Source: Berkiella sp964606325 (GTDB lineage Bacteria > Pseudomonadota > Gammaproteobacteria > Berkiellales > Berkiellaceae). From it: 64,000 bases of DNA. The notes beneath the pieces were generated by a model that did not search any database, was not told the origin of the DNA, and saw only the letters and a program-made list of their open reading frames with translations. Of the stretch, positions 28,359 to 36,984 are shown one piece after another (position 1 is the first letter of the stretch; every line of letters starts with the position of its first letter). Location: positions 16,529 to 80,528 of the forward strand of contig CAZSGE010000010.1 in assembly GCA_964606325.1 (NCBI GenBank). The letters run 5' to 3'. Both the position numbers and the translations under genes were made by a program.

Positions 28359-29894
28359 ATGACAAAAAATCAACAAACTGATATCAACCAGAAGCTGGAG
28401 CAAGCATTTGCTTTACAGCAACTTAATCATTTAGATGAAGCAGCTGATCTGTTTGAAACTGTTTTAAAGGATAACCCAGATCAACCCGATGCCTTACATG
28501 GCCTAGGCATGGTGTATGCTCAACGTAAACGCTTTCCCGAAGCCGTGGAATACTTACTCAAGGCCGTCAAACAAGCTCCTACCATCGCCGAATTTCATAA
28601 CAATTTAGGGAATGCCTTTCAAGCAACCGGAAATACTGAAAGCGCCATGCGCCATTACTTCGAAGCATTGCGGCTCAAAAATGCTTATCCTCAAGCATTA
28701 AATAATTTGGGAACATTACTCTATCGTCTAGGGAAATATAGTGAGGCTGCAACTTACTTTCAAAAATCACTGCGTATTGATCCGCAAGCAGTGGACACTC
28801 ATTACAATCTGGCCAATTGCTATATTCAATTAGATAAATTGCAAGAAGCGGTGCCCCATTACCAAGAAGTACTCAAGCTGCGATCTGATCATCTAGGTGC
28901 AACACATAATCTAGGCATTACGTTGTGTGGCTTAAAACGCTTTAATGAAGCTGAGCCTTTGCTAGCCACCATGACTATCAAAGAGCCCAACAATATAGAT
29001 GCGTGGTTTCACTTAGGGGTCATTTATAGTGGATTAGCACAAGCTAATGAGGCCATTGAATGCTACCAAAAAGTATTAAGCCTGAATCCTAACCATGCCC
29101 ATAGCCACCATAATTTAGCCACGGTATTTCTGCATCAAGGTGATAAATCCAAAGCCTTAGAACACTACCGACGCGCGTATACCCTCGAACCTGGCAATAA
29201 AACCGCTGAGCATATGATTGCAGCATTAAGTAATCAAACATTAGAGAAAGGCGCACCCGCAGAATATACCCGCGCACTTTTTGATCAATATGCTTATAGC
29301 TATGACAAACAAGTCAAAGAAAAACTCAAATATCGCGTTCCCCAACTACTCAGGGAAGCTATCACCCCGTTTCTACCAAATCACCCGATGGATATCTTAG
29401 ATTTAGGCTGTGGCACTGGACTATGCGCACCGCTGTTTGCAGATGTTACAAGCAAAATAGTAGGTGTAGATCTTTCGCCGAACATGATAGAGGTTGCCCG
29501 CTCATTAGGTGGATACAACAAATTAATTGTCTCAGATATTTTGAGCTATTTAAGCAATCGAGCAAATGAATGTGATTTAGTGATAGCAGCAGATGTTTTT
29601 GTTTATTTTGGTGGCTTAAATGAGGTCTTGCAAGCATGTTTGCGTGTTCTTAAAGAAGATGGCTTATGTTGCTTCTCCATCGAAACATTAACAAGTGATG
29701 AGCTTATTGCAAACCCTACTTATCAAAATTTTCAATTACGGACAACAGGCCGCTATGCTCACAACCCTGTTTATATTCAAACACTGTGTAAACAAATCGG
29801 ATTTGATGTCTTGATCGAAAAATCGGAGACGCTTAGATATCAGGAAGAATCTCCAATGGCTGGGAATATTTACGTTATTCGTAAAGTCGATTAA
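28359..29894 (+). CDS. TPR-repeat SAM-dependent methyltransferase
   Basis: 511 aa. Residues 10-290 carry about eight tetratricopeptide repeats (for example YPQALNNLGTLLYRLGKYSE and VDTHYNLANCYIQLDKLQEA). Residues 300-511 form a class I methyltransferase with motif I LDLGCGTG at 347-354, IVGVDLSPNMIEVAR (motif II) and CDLVIAADVFVYFG. TPR units bind a protein partner, so a protein substrate or recruited target is likely. It starts 55 bp from the divergent antiporter gene. No clear Shine-Dalgarno precedes the ATG. Confidence 0.9.
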   Translation: MTKNQQTDINQKLEQAFALQQLNHLDEAADLFETVLKDNPDQPDALHGLGMVYAQRKRFPEAVEYLLKAVKQAPTIAEFHNNLGNAFQATGNTESAMRHYFEALRLKNAYPQALNNLGTLLYRLGKYSEAATYFQKSLRIDPQAVDTHYNLANCYIQLDKLQEAVPHYQEVLKLRSDHLGATHNLGITLCGLKRFNEAEPLLATMTIKEPNNIDAWFHLGVIYSGLAQANEAIECYQKVLSLNPNHAHSHHNLATVFLHQGDKSKALEHYRRAYTLEPGNKTAEHMIAALSNQTLEKGAPAEYTRALFDQYAYSYDKQVKEKLKYRVPQLLREAITPFLPNHPMDILDLGCGTGLCAPLFADVTSKIVGVDLSPNMIEVARSLGGYNKLIVSDILSYLSNRANECDLVIAADVFVYFGGLNEVLQACLRVLKEDGLCCFSIETLTSDELIANPTYQNFQLRTTGRYAHNPVYIQTLCKQIGFDVLIEKSETLRYQEESPMAGNIYVIRKVD

Positions 29895-29922
29895 GCGTAA
29901 GCGTACCAACCGGTATTAGTTG

Positions 29923-29956
29923 ATGGTGGACTCAGCAATGCTTTGTCCAGCCTACA
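29923..29956. repeat. Degenerate copy of the GGTGGACA palindrome family
   Basis: ATGGTGGACTCAGCAATGC followed by TTTGTCCAGCCTACA, matching the 4886-4921 element with one mismatch in the stem. It lies just after the TPR-methyltransferase stop. Confidence 0.6.
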
Positions 29957-30031
29957 ATGTAAATACACGATTACACTCTCAAAATAAATATATACTAAAT
30001 AAATATATCTCTTAATGCGTGGGGCTTTCAT

Positions 30032-30619
30032 ATGGAGATGTCATCTGTCACAAGCTATGTATCAATAGGCATAGGTACCTTCTTATTGATATATTTCGTT
30101 GTCATTTTCAACAATCTGGTTGCGCTCAAAAACAACGCTAAAAAAGCTTGGGCCAACATCGATGTCTTGTTGAAGCAACGTCACGATGAGTTACCCAAAC
30201 TCATTGAAACCTGTAAACAATATATGCAATATGAAAGTCAAACCCTTGAGAAAATCACCCTAGCCAGGCAAAAAGCTGTGCAGGCTCGTCAATCGGGTGA
30301 TATCCAGGCGATGGGACAAGCAGAATCCTATTTAAAAGGCATGTTGGGTAATTTGTTTGCCCTGGCAGAAAATTATCCCGATCTTAAAACCAATGAAACT
30401 TTTACTCATTTACAAAAACGCATTTCAGGCTTGGAAAACAGTATCGCCGATAGGCGCGAACTTTATAATGAAAGTGTGACTTTAAACAATATCAGAATTG
30501 AACAGATCCCTGACATTATCATCGCCAAACTATTTGGCTTCAAACACCTGGAAACATTAGAATTTGCAAGTGATGAGCTGCGCGACATTGATGTGGGCGC
30601 TCAGTTCAAGCAAACTTAA
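30032..30619 (+). CDS. lemA: LemA-family protein
   Basis: 195 aa: one N-terminal transmembrane helix (about residues 10-30), then the LemA domain with NLVALKNNAKKAWANIDVLL, KQRHDELPKLIETCKQYM and AENYPDLKTNETFTHLQ. LemA proteins are inner-membrane proteins with a long helical bundle; their biochemical role is unsettled. The next gene overlaps by one base (TAATG) and encodes a GIDE-like protein, a pairing seen in other bacteria, so the two probably work as one unit. Confidence 0.93.
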   Translation: MEMSSVTSYVSIGIGTFLLIYFVVIFNNLVALKNNAKKAWANIDVLLKQRHDELPKLIETCKQYMQYESQTLEKITLARQKAVQARQSGDIQAMGQAESYLKGMLGNLFALAENYPDLKTNETFTHLQKRISGLENSIADRRELYNESVTLNNIRIEQIPDIIIAKLFGFKHLETLEFASDELRDIDVGAQFKQT

Positions 30620-31404
30620 TGGCACTATCTATGGTACAGTTACAAGCGTATTTACAACAATACGGTTTAAATTCTCATTCAATTAAACAAATCCCAGAAC
30701 TAGCTTTTTTCATCATTCTTAGCTTTTTCAGTTTATTTGCGTTGTATTTCTTTTTCCAATGGTACAAAAACTTCAAAAAAGCCAGGAATATAGAAGATAC
30801 CCCAACGGCAAAAATCCGCTCTGCCGCTCAAGGATATGTTGAAATCGAAGGCAAGCAAAAATACCTCAATAAGCTGCCAACGACAGCTCCACTTTCTCAA
30901 TTACCATGTACTTGGTATCGATATACGATTGACCATGGCGTGAAAAATAAATGGTACCGTGTTGAACAGGGGGAATCTACTCAGTCCTTTATGCTAGTAG
31001 ATGACACAGGCGAAAGCATTGTCGATCCTGTTGGCGCTCAAGTAACCTGTGCATTAAAAGATAGTTGGTATGGCTTTAAAAAATACCCCAAAGGTAAACC
31101 CACTAATATAATTTGGCGAATTATAGGCACTTTTGGAAATTATCGATATATTGAGTGGCGAATGCATGAAGACCACTACCTTTATGTAGCAGGGAATTTT
31201 TCAACACAAAATGATCCCACTACTCACGAGAGTTATCATTTTATTAGCAAAAAAGGGCTCAATAAAAGTTCACCTTTTCTTATTTCTTCGGTTGATCAAA
31301 AGAAACTCATTTTCCAATATAAGCTAGCTGCTTTTGCTTTCTTAATTGGTTATAGCATTCTTTTGTTTATTATTGGCTGGATGCTGGTTGGTAGATTTTT
31401 TTAA
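30619..31404 (+). CDS. GIDE-domain-like membrane protein paired with LemA
   Basis: 261 aa. A transmembrane segment at about 28-48, a conserved cytosolic or periplasmic domain (KIRSAAQGYVEIEGKQKYL, CTWYRYTIDHG, ESTQSFMLVDDTGES, EWRMHEDHYLYVAG) and a second segment at about 238-258. This matches the bacterial relatives of the GIDE/MULAN domain, which in eukaryotes is fused to a RING ubiquitin ligase; no RING is present here. The start overlaps the lemA stop. Confidence 0.7.
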   Translation: MALSMVQLQAYLQQYGLNSHSIKQIPELAFFIILSFFSLFALYFFFQWYKNFKKARNIEDTPTAKIRSAAQGYVEIEGKQKYLNKLPTTAPLSQLPCTWYRYTIDHGVKNKWYRVEQGESTQSFMLVDDTGESIVDPVGAQVTCALKDSWYGFKKYPKGKPTNIIWRIIGTFGNYRYIEWRMHEDHYLYVAGNFSTQNDPTTHESYHFISKKGLNKSSPFLISSVDQKKLIFQYKLAAFAFLIGYSILLFIIGWMLVGRFF

Positions 31405-31805
31405 TGGGCAGATGTTATGGAAAAATTGGGTCCCATAGAAACGAGCTGTTCTAACTCTTTTAATCTTTTAGCATAATATGAGCTTTGCTGAAATTTATGC
31501 TTTTCGTGTTCAATCACAACCATTAATAATGAATAATTGCTTCGCGGATCTCTTAAAAATTTATCCAAATGGGTGTAAACCCTTACCCAACTACGACAAC
31601 ATTTTTGATAATGAGCGCGGCCAAGGGATAAAAAGAACCAATTACGGCCAAAGTTATATAGATAATGATTTATTTCATCAATAATGTCGTGTAACTGTTT
31701 GTCACACACATGAACATCAAGAATATCGGCTGTGAAACCGATTGTCGTGCTACTCACTGCCATAACATAACCACTTCGGGGTTTATGGTTATATAAAAAA
31801 GGCAT
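31401..31805 (-). CDS. Unrecognised 134-aa protein
   Basis: No family recognised. A small soluble protein, slightly basic, with scattered aromatic residues; HDIIDEINHYLYNFGRNWFFLSLGR looks like a structured helix-strand unit split by a turn. GGAAGTAAGAG lies before the ATG at 31805; Met15 is an alternative start. Its stop codon overlaps that of the convergent GIDE-like gene. Coding status rests on the ribosome site and the open frame. Confidence 0.55.
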   Translation of the reverse strand: MPFLYNHKPRSGYVMAVSSTTIGFTADILDVHVCDKQLHDIIDEINHYLYNFGRNWFFLSLGRAHYQKCCRSWVRVYTHLDKFLRDPRSNYSLLMVVIEHEKHKFQQSSYYAKRLKELEQLVSMGPNFSITSAH

Positions 31806-31969
31806 AACACTCTTACTTCCATGTAACTACATTCAAATGAATGTTTGCCTACTCCTATTTAGCTTATCACCCTTTGGGTAGTATGTTAACTATCTTTATA
31901 TTGTATTTTGCCCCACTTAAATATTGTGGGTACTATAGAAGCAACTACACGAATAAAGGGAGACCCAGC

Positions 31970-33559
31970 ATGCCAGAGAAAAAAGTCGATTTGCTTGAAG
32001 CCGAATATAATAATGCCCCTTACCAAAGCTTCGCATTTAGTCATACTCATCCAACACACCTGTACACTCTTGGCAAACTATTTGGTTTAAACCCAGTCGC
32101 GCTAGAGAAAGCGCGCGTGCTTGAGTTAGGGTGCGCCAGTGGCGGTAACCTTATTCCCATGGCATACCACTATCCCAGTGGCGACTTTGTTGGCATTGAT
32201 TTAGCTGATAAACAAGTGGAAATGGGTGTAAAAATAATTGAAGATCTTAAAATAAAAAACATCAAACTCAAACATCAATCGATAAGTGATTTTACAGAAA
32301 AAGAAGGCAAGTTTGACTATATTATTTGCCATGGTGTTTATTCATGGGTTAATGATGAAGTACGAGAAAGCATTTTAAAAATTTGTAATGAAAACCTCAG
32401 CACCAATGGTATTGCTTATGTAAGCTATAATACCTTCCCTGGTTGGAATATGGTTAACAGTGTTAGAGACATGATGTTCTGGCATACCAAAAATATTCAA
32501 GATCCGCCAACAAGAGCTCAACAAGCCCGTTCTTTATTAAAATTTATCACTGATGGCTTGCAAGAAGACAACTCACCTTATGCCATGTTTTTAAAGGGAG
32601 AAATTGCGCTACTCTCTAAGCAATCTGATAGTTACTTATTGCACGATCATTTATCAAGCTATAATCAACCAGTGTATTTTTATCAATTTATGGAATCCGC
32701 CAATAAGCATCAACTATCATACTTATCTGATGCCTTTTTAGCGACGATGTACACAGACAATTTACCACCGCAATTTTCAAAAGAATTAAATAAAGTCAAT
32801 AACATTATTATTATTGGCCAATACATGGATTTTATTCGCAACCAACGCTTTCGTTGCACTTTATTATGTCACCAAAATTTACAAGTCAATCGTGCGTTAA
32901 AAACAAGCGATATTGAGGATTTCTATTTACAATTCATTGGAAAACCTGCTGATCCTAACTTTAATGAAAAGAGTATCACTGAGGGTTCAGAAGCAACCTT
33001 CACACATGGCGCAATAACGTTGAAAGTGAAAAATAAAATCTCTCAAATGGCATTGCTGGTTTTATATGAAAATCGCTTTATCCCCATTCACTATAATGAC
33101 TTGTGCGATAAAATAATGACTCGCTGCCAAGTCACCGATTTAACCCTTGTCAAAAAGCATCTTAATGATGATCTTAATATCATGCGCTCTGCCTTTGCGG
33201 GATTAATAAACCTTTTTAGCTATCCACCGCTTTATACACTTGATGTGAACGAAAAACCAATTGCTTGCCCATTAGCAAGATATTTGGCAAAACATCAAAA
33301 TTTTGTCACTAACCGCCGTCATGAACCTATAGGATTGGATCCCGTTGCAAAGGTGCTCTTGCCACATCTAGATGGCACCAAAACATTGGCTGACTTAGAA
33401 CCTTTAATTGAAGCTGAGCTCGATAAAGGGACGATGACAGCCTATGACAAAAACAAACAGCCTATAAAAGATAAAGCGGAGCTCAAAAAGCAGGTATCCT
33501 TGTTTTGTAAATCATCATTAGAGAATATGGCGAAACAGGCTTTGTTGATTTATGGGTAA
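31970..33559 (+). CDS. PKMT-like methyltransferase with regulatory domain
   Basis: 529 aa from the ATG at 31970, which follows AGGGAG; 43 extra in-frame codons upstream have no ribosome site. Class I SAM domain: VLELGCASGGNL (50-61), DFVGIDLADKQVE, FDYIICHGVYSWV and GIAYVSYNTFPGW. A methyltransferase regulatory domain follows (about 200-290) with a long C-terminal part. This order matches the Rickettsia protein-lysine methyltransferases that modify outer-membrane OmpB. A protein-lysine substrate is therefore plausible, on the bacterium's own surface or in the host. Confidence 0.85.
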   Translation: MPEKKVDLLEAEYNNAPYQSFAFSHTHPTHLYTLGKLFGLNPVALEKARVLELGCASGGNLIPMAYHYPSGDFVGIDLADKQVEMGVKIIEDLKIKNIKLKHQSISDFTEKEGKFDYIICHGVYSWVNDEVRESILKICNENLSTNGIAYVSYNTFPGWNMVNSVRDMMFWHTKNIQDPPTRAQQARSLLKFITDGLQEDNSPYAMFLKGEIALLSKQSDSYLLHDHLSSYNQPVYFYQFMESANKHQLSYLSDAFLATMYTDNLPPQFSKELNKVNNIIIIGQYMDFIRNQRFRCTLLCHQNLQVNRALKTSDIEDFYLQFIGKPADPNFNEKSITEGSEATFTHGAITLKVKNKISQMALLVLYENRFIPIHYNDLCDKIMTRCQVTDLTLVKKHLNDDLNIMRSAFAGLINLFSYPPLYTLDVNEKPIACPLARYLAKHQNFVTNRRHEPIGLDPVAKVLLPHLDGTKTLADLEPLIEAELDKGTMTAYDKNKQPIKDKAELKKQVSLFCKSSLENMAKQALLIYG

Positions 33560-33581
33560 TCGATAAATCTGATCACAAGAG

Positions 33582-33724
33582 CCCTCACCCTAACATCGAA
33601 CGCAAGCGGTAGAGGGCAACGGATCTTCTTTTCTAAGTGAGCTAAAGCGAACAAATCCCTCTACCGCTTGCGGGAGAGGTCATGGAACAGTTTGAGCTTA
33701 GCAAAACAGTTCCATGGGTGAGGG
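33582..33724. repeat. Structured repeat element able to form a three-way junction
   Basis: An outer stem, CCCTCACCC (33582-33590) with GGGTGAGGG (33716-33724), encloses two hairpins: CGCAAGCGGTAGAGGG (33601-33616) with its exact complement (33657-33672), and CATGGAAC (33681-33688) with GTTCCATG (33709-33716). The first hairpin is a 16-bp perfect stem. Elements with CCCTCACCC and CGCAAGCGGGAGAGGG cores are dispersed in many proteobacterial genomes. It fills the gap between convergent genes and may also stop transcription. Confidence 0.75.
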
Positions 33725-33741
33725 TCTGATAGTTAGGGAAT

Positions 33742-34701
33742 CTACCGATTCTTAGCAATCCATTCAGTCCAGGTCTTCTTACCCAACCCACGTGAATCTT
33801 TAGCATATTTATAAAACTTGGTAATAAACACTTTACGCTCAGCAACATCTTCCTTTTTCCAAGCGTCTTCGTCATTTTCTGGAATATTCATGAGATCGCT
33901 TCCACCAATTAAGGCTTGGCGTTTAAGGATGTCATCAAAAGAAACTTTTTTTGCATTTTTAATCATATCGTACATCGTCATAAAAGTAGTTGTTCTTCCT
34001 TTACCACCACGACAATGAAAATATACCCAAGCATCCGCAGGAAGCGTATTTACAAAATCAATAAAATCATCGACGGTTTCATCATCAGGCCGATGATGAT
34101 CTAACACGCCCAGTCGAAGATAGGTTAAATTAAGATGATTAACCAATGATGATTCAGTTTGTGCATTATTAACTTTCATATCGATTTGACGCGCTTTAGT
34201 AATCACGCCATCTTTTTTCTGGAGAATTTGTGACACTAATATCGAGCCTTGTCGACGAAGATCATTAAAGACCATTTGCTCTAGACGCATTAAATTGCCA
34301 TCACTCTCTCCAGCATTACTTTGATTTCCTTTGCTATACCAACTGATAGGCGTTCCATCCACAAAACCATGCGATTCTTTGCGCAAATCAACAATCCAAA
34401 CTGGGCCATCAATTTTCTTTAACGCATTTTCAAGTGTTGATTTGGAAAATTGAGCACTACCCATTATCTGCAATGCATCTAACCCTTCTCTTGTTGGTAC
34501 CTTTTCAGCTGATGTTTTGTATTCATCTTTTGAGGTGCGAAATCGACCTGGCAACTCAAGCCCGGGATCTTCATCCAAAACAAGGATTGGGATATTGAAA
34601 CTTTGATCTGTCATAGGTTGCGCGCAGACTCCTTGATGAGGCAGCATAAAGAAGAATAAGCAGATTGCTGTAAACTTTTCCAAGCTTTTGCGTTTTATCA
34701 T
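33742..34701 (-). CDS. Exported PTP-like phytase / cysteine phosphatase
   Basis: 319 aa with a signal peptide (basic start, then AICLFFFMLPHQGVCA, cleavage near residue 27). The P-loop of cysteine phosphatases is complete: HCRGGKGRTTTF with nucleophile Cys230 and Arg236. A loop with DHHRPDDE about 30 residues earlier may supply the general acid. The LGVLDHHRPDDETVDDF region and the P-loop context match PTP-like inositol hexakisphosphatases. It could dephosphorylate inositol polyphosphates, phosphoinositides or phosphotyrosine; the basic P-loop (Arg and Lys at +1 and +4) fits highly phosphorylated substrates. Confidence 0.85.
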   Translation of the reverse strand: MIKRKSLEKFTAICLFFFMLPHQGVCAQPMTDQSFNIPILVLDEDPGLELPGRFRTSKDEYKTSAEKVPTREGLDALQIMGSAQFSKSTLENALKKIDGPVWIVDLRKESHGFVDGTPISWYSKGNQSNAGESDGNLMRLEQMVFNDLRRQGSILVSQILQKKDGVITKARQIDMKVNNAQTESSLVNHLNLTYLRLGVLDHHRPDDETVDDFIDFVNTLPADAWVYFHCRGGKGRTTTFMTMYDMIKNAKKVSFDDILKRQALIGGSDLMNIPENDEDAWKKEDVAERKVFITKFYKYAKDSRGLGKKTWTEWIAKNR

Positions 34702-34865
34702 AACCGCTACCCATACATTATATTAAAGTGCTAAAACTGTGATTTTTTAAGTATAGTTCACAAACTAAAATTCTAGTCCATTCGCCAATTTACCAAGTCA
34801 GAAAAGTATCCTACATTTAAATAACGCGAGCTAAATAAGAAAATTGACGTAAGTAGGGATAGTTT

Positions 34866-35348
34866 ATGGTAGCAAGGACTGTTTGCATCATCATACTGTG
34901 TTTTAGTTTATCACTACCTGCCCTGGCAAAACAGAATAAAACTCAAATGAAATCTCAAACCTCTGATTCTCATCAATTCGCAAAAAGCGGAAAAATAAAA
35001 TTAAAAATTAATACTGATGAGCTTGCTTCTAAAAATATTGGTCTTGCAATAAAAAATAACAAAATTGCAGGTGATTTATGTTTATATCACTCACATGTTT
35101 ATGATGACCATACCTTTAAAGATGTTGTTGTTAGTGAGTTTTTGCTTGAAAATATCAGCAATGATGATGCGCACATACATTATGAGTTAATGCTTAAAGA
35201 TAAAATTGGACTTGTCGCTAAAAGTTCTGGCAGAATTTATGTGCCCAAAGGCAAAAACCAGCCCATACGTTGCTCTAACATCCCTTTAAGTACTAAAGAA
35301 ATTAAAGACATACGTTCTTACGAAATTAAATTGAGCACAAAAGATTAA
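34866..35348 (+). CDS. Unrecognised exported 160-aa protein
   Basis: A clear signal peptide (MVARTVCIIILCFSLSLPALA) is followed by a Lys/Ser/Gln-rich linker and a probable beta-sandwich domain of about 110 residues (KIKLKINTDELASKN, VVVSEFLLENISND, AHIHYELMLKD, GRIYVPKGKNQPIRCSNI). It has two Cys in the mature part. No family recognised; the pattern of alternating strands resembles periplasmic chaperone or adhesin-like folds, but this is a guess. The stop overlaps the stop of the convergent double-glycine peptide gene. Confidence 0.78.
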   Translation: MVARTVCIIILCFSLSLPALAKQNKTQMKSQTSDSHQFAKSGKIKLKINTDELASKNIGLAIKNNKIAGDLCLYHSHVYDDHTFKDVVVSEFLLENISNDDAHIHYELMLKDKIGLVAKSSGRIYVPKGKNQPIRCSNIPLSTKEIKDIRSYEIKLSTKD

Positions 35349-35605
35349 TTTGAATCATCCATTAAGACTGCTGTGAAACCACCAACAAAGCCACCAATGC
35401 AGGCTCCACAACAGGCACCTAGTGTTATCGCGTTTTCAAAAACACCAGGCATAATGGCAAGCAGCGGATATTTTGATACAACGCGAGCACCAGCGTAGGT
35501 TCCAATAAAAAATCCAGCTGTGGCGCCAAAAACCAATCCATTAAATAGGGCTTCTTCATTACCACCACTCACCAGCGTGGTTTCTTGAATGTTTAATACT
35601 TTCAT
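35345..35605 (-). CDS. Double-glycine-leader peptide (bacteriocin-like)
   Basis: 86 aa from the ATG at 35605 (AAGAG upstream). The first 15 residues, MKVLNIQETTLVSGG, form a double-glycine leader of the type cut by C39 peptidase-containing ABC exporters. The mature part (71 aa) is Gly/Ala-rich and hydrophobic with GxxxG-like motifs (GLVFGATAGFFIGTYAG and CCGACIGGFVGG), typical of class II bacteriocin or membrane-active peptides, with a CCxxC cluster. The leader matches that of 44129-44302 in length and key positions. A longer frame to 35638 has no ribosome site. No exporter or immunity gene is adjacent. Confidence 0.78.
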   Translation of the reverse strand: MKVLNIQETTLVSGGNEEALFNGLVFGATAGFFIGTYAGARVVSKYPLLAIMPGVFENAITLGACCGACIGGFVGGFTAVLMDDSN

Positions 35606-35781
35606 ATACACTCTTACGAATAATTTATCACTTGTCACAATATTCAGAAGGGGCTGATAAAGCGAGCTTTATCCGATAAATTGCCTTAATTTCACAACAG
35701 ATGGACTGTATGAAATAACTGATATCATTTGACCTATCATGAACTATGTTATAAATATAATCACTTACTTGAGGTGTGTTC

Positions 35782-36954
35782 ATGTATACTCCAATCCAAG
35801 CTGCAAAAGTCTTTCGCGAAATTAAAAATGCATTATTGTCTAAACCTCTCCTCTTCACAAGAGAAGGTGTTTTTAGAATATCTGGTTCGCAAGCACAAGC
35901 AAGAGAGCTTGTTGAAGGGATTCTATCTGGCACAAAAGTAAAAACCCCATCTGATCGCAACCTAGAAAAATTCCCATTACATGATTATATATCTGCATTA
36001 AAACTAGTTTTAGATGAATGCACCCTCCTAAACCCGGAGTCGCTTAGTATTGAAATGTTGAAAGATAGTATTGAAAAATATGATCCTGCACAAGCAGCCT
36101 ATGAACTTAGCCTTTACATTGATCAACTTGCAAAATCCACAGATGAGAATGAGCATGCAGCTGGCGAAGTATTTTATAGTTATCTGCAATTAACAAAGCA
36201 AGCTGTTATTTTTCAAGAAAAAAACAAAATGTCAGCTCAAAACTTAGGTATAGTACTTGGCCCCAATTTTGAAAAAATGATGAATTCAGATCCTAAACGA
36301 ACGCTTTCATTAATACTTAAACTCAACACCGTTTGTGAATTAATGCTCAAAAATGATGCTTTTACAAATGACTTTGAGAAAATGTATGCCACATCAATCA
36401 TAACTGCCAGAGAAAAACAGCTTCAAAAGTTGGAGTCTGAGAAAGAATCATTACAATACTTGAGGCAAACATATCAAGCCAAGATAAGTGAGTATCAACA
36501 AAAAATTGCAGCTCAGAAAGTAGCACTGAGTGAAGCAAGTAATCGTAGTAATAAAAAAATGATTGCAGCTAAAATTGAAGAATTCGAGAAGATCATCGAA
36601 CTCTATAAAAAGGATGACAAAGAAGAGACCGCTGTTAAAATCAAAGCCATTAAATCTCAAATTAGTGATTTAAAGGAAGATATTAAATCTCTTAAAAGCA
36701 AACATCTTCAACACGTCAAACCATCCGTATTTAAGGACAGCCAAGAACTTAAAATCACCCAGATTATAGATGAAATCAAAGAATTAATTACCGATGATGA
36801 AGAAGATGTTAACGCAAGTCCCTTTCCTATTAATCTGCTTATGAAAGCTACGGTAAAACCTAAGCCACATAACGATAAAGAGCTGAATAAGCATGTCAAG
36901 CAAAGTAATCAAAGTTCAAATAAAGCCATCGTAAAAATAAAGCCGACGATTTAA
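35782..36954 (+). CDS. RhoGAP-domain protein with C-terminal coiled coil
   Basis: 390 aa. Residues 1-200 are a Rho GTPase-activating domain: EGVFRISGSQAQ carries the arginine finger (Arg32), and NKMSAQNLGIVLGPNFEK (about 148-165) is the family's NLA-x-x-x-GPN signature. Residues 205-330 are a long Lys/Glu/Gln coiled coil. The tail is basic (KHVKQSNQ and KAIVKIKPTI). Bacteria have no Rho GTPases, so the target must be a host protein; it would switch off Rho/Rac/Cdc42-type GTPases. Start 35782 chosen because GAGG lies seven bases upstream; a GTG two codons earlier is the alternative. No signal peptide, so a type IV-type export route is likely. Confidence 0.9.
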   Translation: MYTPIQAAKVFREIKNALLSKPLLFTREGVFRISGSQAQARELVEGILSGTKVKTPSDRNLEKFPLHDYISALKLVLDECTLLNPESLSIEMLKDSIEKYDPAQAAYELSLYIDQLAKSTDENEHAAGEVFYSYLQLTKQAVIFQEKNKMSAQNLGIVLGPNFEKMMNSDPKRTLSLILKLNTVCELMLKNDAFTNDFEKMYATSIITAREKQLQKLESEKESLQYLRQTYQAKISEYQQKIAAQKVALSEASNRSNKKMIAAKIEEFEKIIELYKKDDKEETAVKIKAIKSQISDLKEDIKSLKSKHLQHVKPSVFKDSQELKITQIIDEIKELITDDEEDVNASPFPINLLMKATVKPKPHNDKELNKHVKQSNQSSNKAIVKIKPTI

Positions 36955-36963
36955 TTCGTCGGC
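36942..36963. terminator. Bidirectional rho-independent terminator
   Basis: GCCGACGA (36942-36949) pairs with TCGTCGGC (36956-36963) around a six-base loop that includes the RhoGAP stop codon. On the minus strand the stem is followed by TTTATTTTT, a good intrinsic terminator, which would end transcription of the small ORF at 36985-37035. Confidence 0.75.
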
Positions 36964-36984
36964 CCCTTCATTCTATTTATAGCA

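Noticed and set aside
31841..31969. 43-codon upstream extension of the PKMT-like gene
   Set aside because: Hydrophobic and unlike a SAM-methyltransferase N-terminus; AGGGAG lies before the ATG at 31970.
35628..35960. 110-codon open frame on the minus strand
   Set aside because: Mostly antisense to the start of the RhoGAP gene, without ribosome site or sensible composition.
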